Positions 1-8,971 are shown, counted from the first letter of the stretch. The stretch is 64,000 bases of DNA from Butyrivibrio hungatei DSM 14810 (GCF_900143205.1 NZ_FRDH01000005.1:223363-287362), one strand, 5' to 3'. Program-made: numbers and translations. The notes: generated by a model not told the origin, from the letters alone.

Positions 1-525
1 CTCCTTCCACAGGATCTTCTGGACAAGAGTACACCATATACCGAGTATGAATCCAGACTGTTAAAAGAGCATGTGGTAAAGGGATATGAGCTTGTAAAGG
101 ATAAGGATATTGATCAGCACATCAAAAATAGTGTCATCATGCATCACGAGTTCCGTGATGGATCAGGATATCCATTCCATATAAAGGGCGACCAGATTGA
201 CGAGATTGCCAGCATTGTAACTGTTGCCAATATCTATGACGAGCTTACCAGCAAGAGAAAGTTCAGAGCACCTCTTTGTCCGTTTGAAGTTATCGGCCAG
301 TTTGAGAAGGAAGGGTTTGAGAAGTTTGACGCAGATGTTATCATGACTTTTCTTACCAACATATCCAATACGTTCATTGCAAATCGCGTTATGCTCAATA
401 ACGGGAAGACTGGCGATATTATCTTTATAAATGCGGAACATTTATCCAGACCGGTTGTAAAATGCGGAGGCGAATACATCGATCTGGGATCAGAGAATAA
501 TCTATCTATCGTGGCAGTTATCTAA
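1..525 (+). CDS. HD-GYP domain cyclic-di-GMP phosphodiesterase-type protein, C-terminal part
   Basis: The frame is open from base 1, so the start lies outside the window and only 174 residues are visible. The visible part has H-H-E followed by D-G-S-G-Y-P (visible residues about 48-58), the hallmark that separates HD-GYP enzymes from other HD hydrolases. A later I-Y-D-E-L-T-S stretch (about 80-86) matches the conserved D-A-L-T-x-R region. In this family the domain hydrolyses cyclic di-GMP. The first HD pair and any sensory or receiver domain would lie upstream and cannot be judged. The last 60 or so residues after the HD-GYP core look like a small beta-rich extension. The family call is firm; substrate and activity are inference. 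Confidence 0.85.
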   Translation, partial: LLPQDLLDKSTPYTEYESRLLKEHVVKGYELVKDKDIDQHIKNSVIMHHEFRDGSGYPFHIKGDQIDEIASIVTVANIYDELTSKRKFRAPLCPFEVIGQFEKEGFEKFDADVIMTFLTNISNTFIANRVMLNNGKTGDIIFINAEHLSRPVVKCGGEYIDLGSENNLSIVAVI

Positions 526-571
526 GGAAATTTGCACAAATATTGGAAACGAAAATTGTAAAAAACGTTTC

Positions 572-600
572 TTGTTAATTAAACCCTAGTATCATATTAT
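572..600 (+). promoter_or_regulatory. Putative sigma-A-type promoter
   Basis: TTGTTA at 572-577 and TATTAT at 595-600 are separated by 17 bases. A start point near 607 would put two hairpins in the leader of the following gene. Read by eye only. Confidence 0.45.
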
Positions 601-602
601 TG

Positions 603-670
603 TTATAAGGAAACCAGATAAAATAAATCCGTTTCCTTATAAGTTGTTTATGTTAGCTGGCTATACCAGC
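603..670 (+). promoter_or_regulatory. Two hairpins in the leader of the GT-like gene
   Basis: A perfect 12-bp stem (603-614 with 631-642, 16-base loop) is followed by a 5-bp GCTGG/CCAGC stem (656-670, 5-base loop) ending 13 bases before the ATG at 684. Neither is followed by a T run, so they look less like intrinsic terminators than like leader or operator structure. An upstream GAAACG/CGTTTC pair (546-571) might terminate the HD-GYP gene weakly. No known riboswitch was recognised. Confidence 0.4.
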
Positions 671-683
671 AGAATGGGTGATC

Positions 684-2156
684 ATGACAGAGAAATCAAA
701 ACAGATTTTCGGAAACAAGATTAGTGACAAAGATTATCACAGTGCCATCAAATCCAAGAATAGTTATATCAGGAAATATGGCGATGATTCCGGCGTGGAT
801 TATGGCGTACAGGTTACAGACAATAACGTCATCGGACCTATACTGGGAGTGAAGAACATTGAAGTTTCTACTAAACCTTCTGAGGGTAAAATAGATACTG
901 AAAAAGGGATTATAGTAGGAAACATCAGAATGGGGTTTGGTCATTACCGTATATCCATGGCTATGGCTTCATATGCGCATCATCTTGGACTTACTCCTTA
1001 TTGGATGGATCTTAATTCTTTTAAGGAGACTACATGTACCAAGGTTATTGGAGCTCAGAATGATCTTTATTCTCTTGGATCAAGACTTTCCAAAAATCCA
1101 ATTTTTAATAAGTTCGTTTGGGAACCTATGAACTACGAAGGATTCAGAGCTCTTTCATATAATGCAAAGGACCAGAAAAATGCTGAGCTTATGGCTCCTG
1201 TTTACAAAAATGTCCCAAAGGATATTCCGGTTGTTGCAACTCATGCATGGCCTGCGCAGGCAGCTGTTCATGCAGGAATGAAGTATGTAGTCAATGCGAT
1301 TCCTGATAACTGGCCAATGGCCCTTCATTTATCTGAGGGCAGTGTGCATACTATACAGTGCAGAAATGCTTATATGGGCTATAGAGTGTTAAATGGCATG
1401 GATAAAAAGAAGGTTTGTAAGCCTATGCCAAAGCAGTCACTTGTATACACTGGCCATTACATTGATTATGAACTTGTCAGCAATATAGATAATGACTGCG
1501 AAGCTAGAAGGATCAGAAATAGAAAAGGAAAGCCAATCCGTTTCCTTTTGACTATTGGCGGAGCAGGTGCTCAGAAAGAGATTTTTGCTGAGATCATAAA
1601 GCATCTGATACCAGCTATCAAATCTGGTATTGCAGCTCTTTATGTAAATGTTGGTGATTATAGAAATGTCTGGGATGAGCTTTGCAAAGAAATTCCAGAT
1701 ATGAATGCCTTAAAGACAGAGCATATGGACAATTGGGAAGATACAGTTTCTTTTGCTGAGAAATCTCTTGATCCTGAGCTTGAAATAGAGGGAATCCACG
1801 GATTCTATCATAAGAATATTTTTGAAGCAGTTTATGCAACTAATCTCTTGATGAGAAGCTGCGATGTACTTGTTACAAAGCCTAGTGAACTTGCCTTTTA
1901 TCCTGTTCCTAAGCTGTTTATTAAACGAGTTGGTAAACACGAGATGTGGGGGGCAATCCATTCAGCTGAGATCGGCGATGGAACACTTGAGTGCAGAGAT
2001 ATACCACATATTTTGCAGATGATAGACCAGTTTATTCAGACAGATCTTGTTTGCGAGATGTGCGACAACATTGTACTTAATAAGAATATGGGCATCTATG
2101 ATGGAGCCAAAAAAGTAATTGAGCTTGCGATGAAGCTTAAGGAGGAAGATAAGTGA
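684..2156 (+). CDS. GT-B-fold glycosyltransferase-like protein of unknown substrate
   Basis: I do not recognise the exact family. A Gly-rich segment with G-F-G-H (about residues 84-90), a mid-protein T-I-G-G-A-G-A motif (near 288-294), and a late S-C-D-V-L-V-T-K-P-S-E-L segment (near 390-401) follow the layout of the MurG/MGDG-synthase-like GT-B superfamily. There the last motif lies at the nucleotide-sugar site. No signal peptide or membrane span is seen, so the protein is probably cytosolic or membrane-peripheral. ATG at 684 was chosen; GTG at 678 is in frame, and neither has a strong ribosome site. Its stop codon overlaps the start of the sugar transporter, so the two are probably translated together. 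The role in glycolipid or surface glycan synthesis is inference. Confidence 0.55.
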   Translation: MTEKSKQIFGNKISDKDYHSAIKSKNSYIRKYGDDSGVDYGVQVTDNNVIGPILGVKNIEVSTKPSEGKIDTEKGIIVGNIRMGFGHYRISMAMASYAHHLGLTPYWMDLNSFKETTCTKVIGAQNDLYSLGSRLSKNPIFNKFVWEPMNYEGFRALSYNAKDQKNAELMAPVYKNVPKDIPVVATHAWPAQAAVHAGMKYVVNAIPDNWPMALHLSEGSVHTIQCRNAYMGYRVLNGMDKKKVCKPMPKQSLVYTGHYIDYELVSNIDNDCEARRIRNRKGKPIRFLLTIGGAGAQKEIFAEIIKHLIPAIKSGIAALYVNVGDYRNVWDELCKEIPDMNALKTEHMDNWEDTVSFAEKSLDPELEIEGIHGFYHKNIFEAVYATNLLMRSCDVLVTKPSELAFYPVPKLFIKRVGKHEMWGAIHSAEIGDGTLECRDIPHILQMIDQFIQTDLVCEMCDNIVLNKNMGIYDGAKKVIELAMKLKEEDK

Positions 2157-3604
2157 TGGAAGAGAAGATCAGTTTATCAGGGGCAGCAAAAGCTTCCTAT
2201 GGACTAGGCGCAGTTGGTAAGGACATGGTATACATGCTCTCAGCGTCTTATGTTCTGTATTATTATCAGGATATTTTGGGCGTCAGTGCAGCTGCCATGG
2301 GAGTTATCCTTATGATTGCCAGAGTCTTTGATGCTTTTAATGATCCTATCATGGGCGCAATTGTTGCCAAGACAAAGACTAAATGGGGCAAGTTTCGTCC
2401 CTGGCTTTTGATTGGAACTATTACAAATGCAATCGTGTTGTTCCTAATGTTTTCTGCACCTCCAGCACTTAATGGTCAGGGGCTTGTAACATATGCAGCT
2501 GTTACATATATCTTATGGGGTGTTACTTACACAATGATGGATATCCCATATTGGTCAATGATCCCTGCATTTACAGAAGGCGGCAAAGAGAGAGAAGGAC
2601 TTACAACTCTTGCCAGATCATGTGCAGGTGTTGGATCAGCTATTATCACCATCATTACTGTAATGACCGTATCAGCGCTTGGACATGCCTTTGGTGGAGC
2701 TAATATTACCGATAGAGAAGTTGAGAGACTTGGTTTTTCATACTTTTCAATTATCATAGCTGTTTTATTTGTTCTCTTTACTGTTATCTGTTGCATTTTT
2801 GTAAAAGAGAAATCAACAGTAGATATGAAGACAGCATCTATTGGAGAGATGTTCAAGGCTCTTATCCAGAACGATCAGGCTATGGCAGTAGTAGTGGCTA
2901 TCGTTGTTGTTAACTGCTCAATCTACATCACATCTAACCTTGTTATCTACTTCTTTAAGTATGATTTTGGTGGAACAGGCTGGAGAGGTGATTACACACT
3001 GTTTTCAACATTTGGAGGCGGAATTCAGATCCTTTCAATGATGATTCTTTATCCACTCCTTAGAAAAATGTTTACGTCTATCAACATTTATTACATCAGT
3101 ATGGGCATGGCAATCTGTGGCTATATTTCACTTCTTGTTCTTGCTTCTACATCAATGAATAACGTATTCCTTTTGTTCATTCCTGGATTCTTTATCTTTG
3201 CAGCAAATGGAATGCTCTCAGTTATTACAACAGTATTTCTTGCTAATACTGTAGATTACGGTGATCTCAAGAATAACCGCAGAGATGAGTCAGTTATCTT
3301 CTCAATGCAGACATTTGTTGTTAAGCTTGCATCTGGTATTTCAGCTTTTTTAGCTGCCATCTCACTTCAGATCCTTGCTTTATCAAATGATACTGCAGAG
3401 ACAGCAAAAGAGATCGATTACTCAATGGGTGTTTCGCTTGCCCAGAAGATGGGACTTAGAATGGCAATGACTATCGTACCTATAATCGGACTTGTTTTTG
3501 CAATATTCTGGTTTAAAAATAAGTATTTCTTAACTGATGAAAAGCTTCAGGAGATCTCAGTTACTCTTGTGCAGAGAAAGACAGAAGAATTGTCTAAGAA
3601 TTAA
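2156..3604 (+). CDS. MFS transporter, glycoside-pentoside-hexuronide:cation symporter family
   Basis: Twelve hydrophobic spans are visible. The N-terminal pattern Y-G-x-G-x-x-G-K-D, the segment around D-A-F-N-D-P-I-M-G and the loop K-T-K-x-G-K-F-R-P-W are characteristic of the GPH/melibiose-permease family, which takes up sugars or glycosides with Na+ or H+. ATG at 2156 overlaps the preceding TGA by one base and follows AAGGAGGA (2139-2146), which indicates translational coupling; GTG at 2153 is an alternative. The partner gene encodes a GT-like protein rather than a glycosidase, so the substrate cannot be guessed with confidence. Length (482 aa) is normal. Confidence 0.85.
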   Translation: MEEKISLSGAAKASYGLGAVGKDMVYMLSASYVLYYYQDILGVSAAAMGVILMIARVFDAFNDPIMGAIVAKTKTKWGKFRPWLLIGTITNAIVLFLMFSAPPALNGQGLVTYAAVTYILWGVTYTMMDIPYWSMIPAFTEGGKEREGLTTLARSCAGVGSAIITIITVMTVSALGHAFGGANITDREVERLGFSYFSIIIAVLFVLFTVICCIFVKEKSTVDMKTASIGEMFKALIQNDQAMAVVVAIVVVNCSIYITSNLVIYFFKYDFGGTGWRGDYTLFSTFGGGIQILSMMILYPLLRKMFTSINIYYISMGMAICGYISLLVLASTSMNNVFLLFIPGFFIFAANGMLSVITTVFLANTVDYGDLKNNRRDESVIFSMQTFVVKLASGISAFLAAISLQILALSNDTAETAKEIDYSMGVSLAQKMGLRMAMTIVPIIGLVFAIFWFKNKYFLTDEKLQEISVTLVQRKTEELSKN

Positions 3605-3633
3605 TAGGTGCCTTGCATCTTATGAGGATATAT

Positions 3634-3679
3634 AAAAAACATCGTTTGCTTCGATTTTTCGGGGCATACGGTGTTTTTT
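3634..3679 (+). terminator. Possible intrinsic terminator after the symporter gene
   Basis: AAAAAACATCGT (3634-3645) pairs with ACGGTGTTTTTT (3668-3679) with one G-U pair and a long loop, and the right arm supplies the T run. Confidence 0.5.
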
Positions 3680-3680
3680 A

Positions 3681-3689
3681 TGCTATAAT
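3681..3689 (+). promoter_or_regulatory. Extended -10 promoter for the zf-HC2 gene
   Basis: TGC-TATAAT: a perfect -10 at 3684-3689 preceded by an extended TG. No convincing -35 box. It lies just after the terminator hairpin and 33 bases before the chosen ATG. Confidence 0.5.
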
Positions 3690-3721
3690 TACTTTGATTG
3701 TATTGTATAAAAGGTGAGCTG

Positions 3722-4045
3722 ATGACTTGTAAAGATATTGAAAAGTTAATACCATCTTTTCTTGATGATGACCTTGATAACAAGGATCTTTCTGAGTTTA
3801 TTTCTCATATTGAGAGTTGCTCTGAATGTAAAGAAGAGCTTACTATCCAGTTCCTTGTTAAGGTTGGTATGAAGCGTCTTGAGGATGGTAATACATTTAA
3901 CTTAAGAGATGAACTTGAACTTCTTATGAGAGATTCCAAAAAGAGTCTTAAAGCCAGAAGATATCTTGTGTTTACCAGCTATGTCCTTGAACTTGCTGTT
4001 ATAGTCTTGGGTGTGATTACAGTAGTTCTTTCGTTTATTTTATAA
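3722..4045 (+). CDS. zf-HC2 anti-sigma-factor-type membrane protein
   Basis: The protein is 107 aa. Cys3, His29, Cys33 and Cys36 form the C-x25-H-x3-C-x2-C zinc-binding pattern of the zf-HC2/ZAS domain, and a single hydrophobic span (about 80-104) ends the protein. In characterised members this domain binds an ECF sigma factor and holds it at the membrane. No sigma-factor gene is adjacent: the left neighbour is a transporter and the right neighbour is polA. ATG 3722 was chosen because AAAGGTGAG lies just upstream; an in-frame ATG at 3698 lacks a ribosome site. The regulatory function is inferred from the domain only. Confidence 0.75.
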   Translation: MTCKDIEKLIPSFLDDDLDNKDLSEFISHIESCSECKEELTIQFLVKVGMKRLEDGNTFNLRDELELLMRDSKKSLKARRYLVFTSYVLELAVIVLGVITVVLSFIL

Positions 4046-4067
4046 TTCTTTTTATTGTTGGTGGTTT

Positions 4068-6182
4068 ATGTCTGAAAATCTATTAATTGTTAATGGTAAT
4101 GAGCTGGTCAGTGATGCTTTTTACAAAACACCAGCCTTTACAGACTCTGACGGAGTTTTTGTAAATGGTGTCTATGGTGGTATCTTCAAGCTTATTTCAA
4201 TATTAAAAACAAGTGAATATAAGTATATGAGTATTTCTTTTTCTGAGGATGGTGTAAATGAAAGATTAAAGCCTCAGATATTGAAATTCAGGGAAATCAT
4301 AGAAGAAAATGGTCAGGGAGAGATCGCTGTGACCAAAGAGTTTTTGGAATCCCTTGAAAATGCGCTGAAAAAACTTTCTCCATCAGGAGAAGTTAAGGGA
4401 GCTTCTTTTGATATGACTATGAAGGTTACATCTGACCTTAATGAAGTAGAAGCTCTTTTTGAAACCAGGGCTGATAGAGCTGCTTTCTATTTCCTTACGG
4501 ATAAAGAAAAGATCCTTGGTCTTTCAATTACTTTTGATGGCAGTAATGTAACATATATTCCGGTTGAGAACTTTATAACTGCAGATTATCTTGGCAAGAA
4601 GTTGTCTTACTTAAGTGAGAGAATGAGCCTTTGCAGTTTTGATATCAAAGAAAGCTACAAGTATTTTGAGCCTTCTGAATTTGCAAACAGGACCTATGGT
4701 TACAAAGATGAGGACGTGTCAGGGAATAAGTGCTTTGATGTGCTGATTGGAGCATATCTTATCAATCCTCTTAAGAATGACTATGAACCTTGGGATGTTG
4801 CAAAAGAGTACCTCAAGTTAACCCTCCCTAAGAGAGCTGATCTTTTTGGAAAAGAGCCACTTGAAAATGCGGATGTTAAGGTGCTTTCTGATTATGCTTC
4901 CAAGATAGCTTATATCTGCTACAATGCTGAGCCTCTTATAAGGGCTAAGCTTGTCAAAACAGGCATGGAGAGGCTTATGTATAACATAGAGATGCCTCTT
5001 TCATATATTCTTTATTCCATGGAAAAAGAAGGCATCATCGTTAAAAGAGATGAGCTTAAAGCCTATGGAGACAAGCTCCTTGTAAGGATTGATGAACTTG
5101 AAAAGGCAATCTATGAAGCTGCAGGAGTTGAATTTAATATCAATTCTCCAAAGCAGCTTGGAGAGATATTATTTGAAAGACTTGGGCTTCCAGCTGAAAA
5201 GAAGACAAAGTCTGGCTATTCAACGGCAGCTGATGTACTTGAAAAACTTGCGCCAGAGCACAAGATCGTTGCAGACATCCTGGAATACAGAGGACTTACT
5301 AAGCTTAAATCAACCTATGCAGATGGACTTGCAGCTTTTATCGCTGATGACAACAGGATACATACAAGCTTTAATCAGACTATCACTGCAACAGGAAGAA
5401 TCAGTTCAACAGAGCCAAACCTTCAGAATATTCCTATGAGAACAGAACTTGGAAGACTCATCAGAAAGGTCTTTGTTCCTAAGGATGGCTATGTCTTTGC
5501 TGATGCGGATTATTCACAGATCGAGCTTAGGATCCTTGCCCATATGTCTAAGGACAAGGGACTTATCGATGCCTACCATGAAGGTGAGGATATCCATAGG
5601 ATCACTGCATCCAAGGTGTTCCATGTTCCTTTTGAAGAGGTAACGCCGCTTCAGAGACGAAATGCCAAAGCTGTTAACTTTGGAATTGTTTATGGTATAA
5701 GCGCTTTTGGGCTATCACAGGATCTTTCCATATCAGCTCATGAAGCAAAAGAGTATATGGAAAAGTATTTTGAGACTTATCCTGGAGTTAAAAAGTATCA
5801 GGAAGATGTTATAGCAAGCGCAAAGGCAAAGGGCTATAGCGAGACTATGTTTGGCAGAAGAAGACCTGTTCCTGAGCTTAAGGCTTCTAACTTTAATTTA
5901 AGGCAGTTTGGCGAGAGAGTTGCCATGAATGCTCCTATCCAGGGAACTGCTGCCGACATCATGAAGATAGCGATGATAGATGTTTTCTTTAAGTTAAAAG
6001 AACTGTCATTAAAGTCTAAGCTTATTTTGCAGATCCACGATGAGCTTGTCATAGAGACTGCCCCAGATGAAGTGGATACCGTAACAAAGCTGTTGGCAGA
6101 AGAAATGGAAAAGGCAGTTACTTTGTCTGTGCCTATGGAGGTTGATTGCCACACAGGTTCAGACTGGTACGAGGCAAAGTAA
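4068..6182 (+). CDS. polA: DNA polymerase I with vestigial 5' nuclease domain
   Basis: The polymerase half is intact: motif A D-Y-S-Q-I-E-L-R (catalytic Asp481), motif B R-R-N-A-K-A-V-N-F-G-x-x-Y-G (Lys534), motif C H-D-E (Asp658) and the T-G-R-I-S-S-T-E-P-N-L-Q-N block. At 704 aa it is about 170-200 residues shorter than typical PolA. The first 60 residues still resemble the start of the 5'-3' exonuclease domain (L-L-I-V-N-G-N then A-F-Y and N-G-V-Y-G), but the first metal-ligand Asp is Asn9 and the rest of that domain is gone. The middle 3'-5' exonuclease-like domain lacks the D-x-E motif. The enzyme should polymerise but not remove RNA primers or proofread. It leads an operon-like run with coaE, four bases downstream. 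Confidence 0.93.
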   Translation: MSENLLIVNGNELVSDAFYKTPAFTDSDGVFVNGVYGGIFKLISILKTSEYKYMSISFSEDGVNERLKPQILKFREIIEENGQGEIAVTKEFLESLENALKKLSPSGEVKGASFDMTMKVTSDLNEVEALFETRADRAAFYFLTDKEKILGLSITFDGSNVTYIPVENFITADYLGKKLSYLSERMSLCSFDIKESYKYFEPSEFANRTYGYKDEDVSGNKCFDVLIGAYLINPLKNDYEPWDVAKEYLKLTLPKRADLFGKEPLENADVKVLSDYASKIAYICYNAEPLIRAKLVKTGMERLMYNIEMPLSYILYSMEKEGIIVKRDELKAYGDKLLVRIDELEKAIYEAAGVEFNINSPKQLGEILFERLGLPAEKKTKSGYSTAADVLEKLAPEHKIVADILEYRGLTKLKSTYADGLAAFIADDNRIHTSFNQTITATGRISSTEPNLQNIPMRTELGRLIRKVFVPKDGYVFADADYSQIELRILAHMSKDKGLIDAYHEGEDIHRITASKVFHVPFEEVTPLQRRNAKAVNFGIVYGISAFGLSQDLSISAHEAKEYMEKYFETYPGVKKYQEDVIASAKAKGYSETMFGRRRPVPELKASNFNLRQFGERVAMNAPIQGTAADIMKIAMIDVFFKLKELSLKSKLILQIHDELVIETAPDEVDTVTKLLAEEMEKAVTLSVPMEVDCHTGSDWYEAK

Positions 6183-6186
6183 GATA

Positions 6187-6807
6187 ATGGGACTTATTAA
6201 GGGTAAAACAAACATAATCGGGATTACAGGCGGTGTTGGCGCTGGAAAATCTACTGTTCTTGGTTATATACGGGACAATTATAACTGCCTTGTGATCTTT
6301 TCTGATGATGTAGCTAATGAGATCAAAAAGAAGGGGTATCCAGCCTATGATGAGCTTGTTAAGCTCCTTGGAAAAGAGATCCTATCTGATGATGGAGAGA
6401 TCGACAAAGCCAAGATGGCAGCGGCTATATTTAATGACAAAGATAGCCTAGAAAAAGTAAATAATATTTTGCATCCTGCAGTAAATACATATATTATAAA
6501 TATTATAGGGAATGAACGAAAAAATAACGTTTATGACTTTGTTTTTGTAGAAGCAGCTCTTTTGATAGAAAATGGTTATGACAAGATCGTTGATGAACTG
6601 TGGTATGTATATGCTTCTGAAGAAGCCAGAAGAGAGAGATTAAAGGCTTCTAGAGGCTATTCGGATGAAAAGATAACTGATATCTTAGCTAATCAGCTAA
6701 GTGATGAAGTATTTAGGGAGTATTGCAGCTTTGTGATAGATAACAGTACAGATCTGTCAGATGCTGCAAAACAGATTGATAATAAACTTTGGGAGTGGAG
6801 AAAGTAA
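6187..6807 (+). CDS. coaE: Dephospho-CoA kinase
   Basis: This enzyme catalyses the last step of coenzyme A synthesis, the ATP-dependent phosphorylation of dephospho-CoA on the ribose 3' hydroxyl. The P-loop G-G-V-G-A-G-K-S-T is at residues 15-23. The S-D-D-V-A segment follows, and the family's V-x-x-E-A-A-L-L-I-E and R-L-x-x-R lid regions are present. The protein is 206 aa, a normal length. ATG at 6187 starts just after the polA stop; longer upstream frames would run into polA. The polA-coaE pairing is common in Clostridia. The stop overlaps the next gene's ATG (TAATG), so translation is probably coupled. Confidence 0.93.
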   Translation: MGLIKGKTNIIGITGGVGAGKSTVLGYIRDNYNCLVIFSDDVANEIKKKGYPAYDELVKLLGKEILSDDGEIDKAKMAAAIFNDKDSLEKVNNILHPAVNTYIINIIGNERKNNVYDFVFVEAALLIENGYDKIVDELWYVYASEEARRERLKASRGYSDEKITDILANQLSDEVFREYCSFVIDNSTDLSDAAKQIDNKLWEWRK

Positions 6808-8966
6808 TGGCTAGTTTAGAACAAGCAGATCAGAAAGTTGTATTCGGACTGGATATAGGAACCAGAAGTGTTGTTGGTACAGTCGGATACATGAATGATG
6901 GACAATTTAATGTTATTGCCCAGTGTGTCGAGAAACATGAGACAAGAGCAATGCTTGATGGTCAGATCCATGATATCGGTAAAGTTGGATCCACTATCAA
7001 GGTTGTCAAAGAAAAGCTTGAACAGCAGACAGATATTCATCTTACAGATGTTTGTATTGCTGCTGCTGGTCGTGTTCTTAAAACTGTCAGAACAACTTAC
7101 GACTACGAGTATGTAGATGCTCACGATATTACAGAAGAGGATATCTATAACCTTGATTCTGCTGCAGTTGAGCAGGCTTATTCTGAGTTTATTAAGAACA
7201 ATACATCTGATCTTAAGTTTTATCTTGTTGGCTATTCTGTTATGCATTATTACCTTGATGGATATCAGATTGCCAATCTTGAAGGACATAATGCAGGTAA
7301 GGTAAGTGTTGAACTTATTGCGACATTCCTTCCTGATGACTGCGTAGACGGTCTTTATAAGGCTTGTGAGAGGGCGGACCTTAAGGTTGCAAACCTCACT
7401 TTGGAGCCTATTGCAGCTATGATGGTTGCTATTCCAGATAGATTCAGAATGCTGAATCTTGCGCTTGTAGACGTAGGAGCAGGTACATCCGATATTTGCG
7501 TTACTGATGATGGTTCTATCACAGCTTATGGAATGCTTCCTATAGCAGGTGATGATATTACTGAGATAATCGCTCAGCACTGTCTTGTGGACTTTAATCA
7601 GGCTGATGAGATCAAGATAGCAGCAAGCCATAATGACAAGGTTGACTATGTTGATATCATGGGTCTTAACAAGACTATTTCTTCCAAGGATATCGCCAAG
7701 ATCGTTAAGCCTAAGGTTGATGAGATGGCCAAAAAAGCCGTTGATGAGATCAAGAGATTAAATGGTGACAAGCCGGTCAGCGCCGTATTCGTTGTAGGTG
7801 GTGGCGGATGCGTTCCAGGATATGTTAAGGCTATTGCAAGAGAGATGGATATTCCAGAAGAAAGAGTTGCTCTTCGTGGCGAAGAAGTCATGAAGAACAT
7901 CACCTTCCTGAATAATGATGGAATCGAGAGAGATTCACTTCTTGTAACTCCTCTTGGTATCTGTATCAGTTATTATGAAGAGGCAAATAACTTTATTTTT
8001 GTTTCATTTAACGGCGTACAGACCAAGATCTATGATAATGGTAAGCTTCAGGTAGTGGACGCTGCTATGCAGGCCCAGTTCCCTAATGAAGATCTTTTCC
8101 CAAAGAGAGGACAGGAACTTAAGTTTACTGTTAATGGCAAAGAGAGAAGTTCAAGAGGCGAGCCCGGTGAAGCAGCTATTATCCAGCTCAATGGTAAGCC
8201 TGCTGATATCCATACCAAGATCAGGGCAAACGATATCATTGAGGTTACTCCATCTACAGCAGGAGCTCCTGGTAAGGCTGTTATTGAGAGTATTCCTGAA
8301 TTTAAGACTAAGTTTAACGTAAATGTAAATGGCAAGAACATTGAGGCTTCAAGATTTGCCACAGTTAATGGACAGCCATCAACTCCTTTATATAGCATTC
8401 AGGCTGGTGATGAAGTTAAAATTCTTGACTACAATACTGCTGAACAGATTGCAGCTCTTATGGATATAGATATCAATGAAGATACTGTAATTTTTGTTAA
8501 CAACGAAAGAGGTAATAAGGATACACCTGTTTATGAGAACTTTAAGATCGAGTTTAAGGCTCAGGAAGAAGTTATCATGGACTATTATAAGGATTTCCCA
8601 AGTGCTGACGAGGTTGCTATCAGTCAGGAGAATGAGGAGTCCTATGAAAGCACAGAAGATGGCCGACTTGTAGAGGATGCTGATGGACAGCTTTCTTTTG
8701 ATGATCTTCCAGATGATGATTACAAGAAGGAAGATCATGAAGTTGTAAGGAACATCCTGGCTCATGATCTTCATGTTACAGTTAACAATGATCCTATAAC
8801 TCTTCATGGCAAAGCAGATTATGTATTTGTAGATATCTTTGATGCTATTGATTTTGACCTGTCCAAGCCAAATGGAAGAGCTATAGTTACAAGTTTAAAC
8901 GGAGCAACTCCAGAATATCTCCAGCCTATCAAGGAAGGCGACAGAATAGAAGTATATTGGAAATAA
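6807..8966 (+). CDS. FtsA-like actin/Hsp70-fold ATPase with long C-terminal extension
   Basis: Residues 1-380 form an actin-like ATPase. Phosphate-1 is F-G-L-D-I-G-T-R-S near the N-terminus, phosphate-2 is V-D-V-G-A-G-T-S-D near 225, and the adenosine motif V-V-G-G-G-G-C-V-P-G is near 330. This places it in the FtsA/PilM/MreB-like group. FtsA is usually about 420 aa; this protein is 719 aa. The extra 330 residues contain repeated N-G-K...A-x-D-x-I-E-V segments that resemble small beta-grasp domains, interrupted by an acidic stretch (about 600-645). The C-terminus lacks the amphipathic membrane-targeting helix of true FtsA. ATG 6807 overlaps the coaE stop; a TTG at 6789 is less likely. Role in division or envelope assembly is inference. 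Confidence 0.8.
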   Translation: MASLEQADQKVVFGLDIGTRSVVGTVGYMNDGQFNVIAQCVEKHETRAMLDGQIHDIGKVGSTIKVVKEKLEQQTDIHLTDVCIAAAGRVLKTVRTTYDYEYVDAHDITEEDIYNLDSAAVEQAYSEFIKNNTSDLKFYLVGYSVMHYYLDGYQIANLEGHNAGKVSVELIATFLPDDCVDGLYKACERADLKVANLTLEPIAAMMVAIPDRFRMLNLALVDVGAGTSDICVTDDGSITAYGMLPIAGDDITEIIAQHCLVDFNQADEIKIAASHNDKVDYVDIMGLNKTISSKDIAKIVKPKVDEMAKKAVDEIKRLNGDKPVSAVFVVGGGGCVPGYVKAIAREMDIPEERVALRGEEVMKNITFLNNDGIERDSLLVTPLGICISYYEEANNFIFVSFNGVQTKIYDNGKLQVVDAAMQAQFPNEDLFPKRGQELKFTVNGKERSSRGEPGEAAIIQLNGKPADIHTKIRANDIIEVTPSTAGAPGKAVIESIPEFKTKFNVNVNGKNIEASRFATVNGQPSTPLYSIQAGDEVKILDYNTAEQIAALMDIDINEDTVIFVNNERGNKDTPVYENFKIEFKAQEEVIMDYYKDFPSADEVAISQENEESYESTEDGRLVEDADGQLSFDDLPDDDYKKEDHEVVRNILAHDLHVTVNNDPITLHGKADYVFVDIFDAIDFDLSKPNGRAIVTSLNGATPEYLQPIKEGDRIEVYWK

Positions 8967-8971
8967 AGCGA

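Noticed and set aside
6816..7631. 271-aa minus-strand open frame
   Set aside because: It lies completely inside the FtsA-like gene on the other strand and has Cys/Ile-rich low-quality composition.
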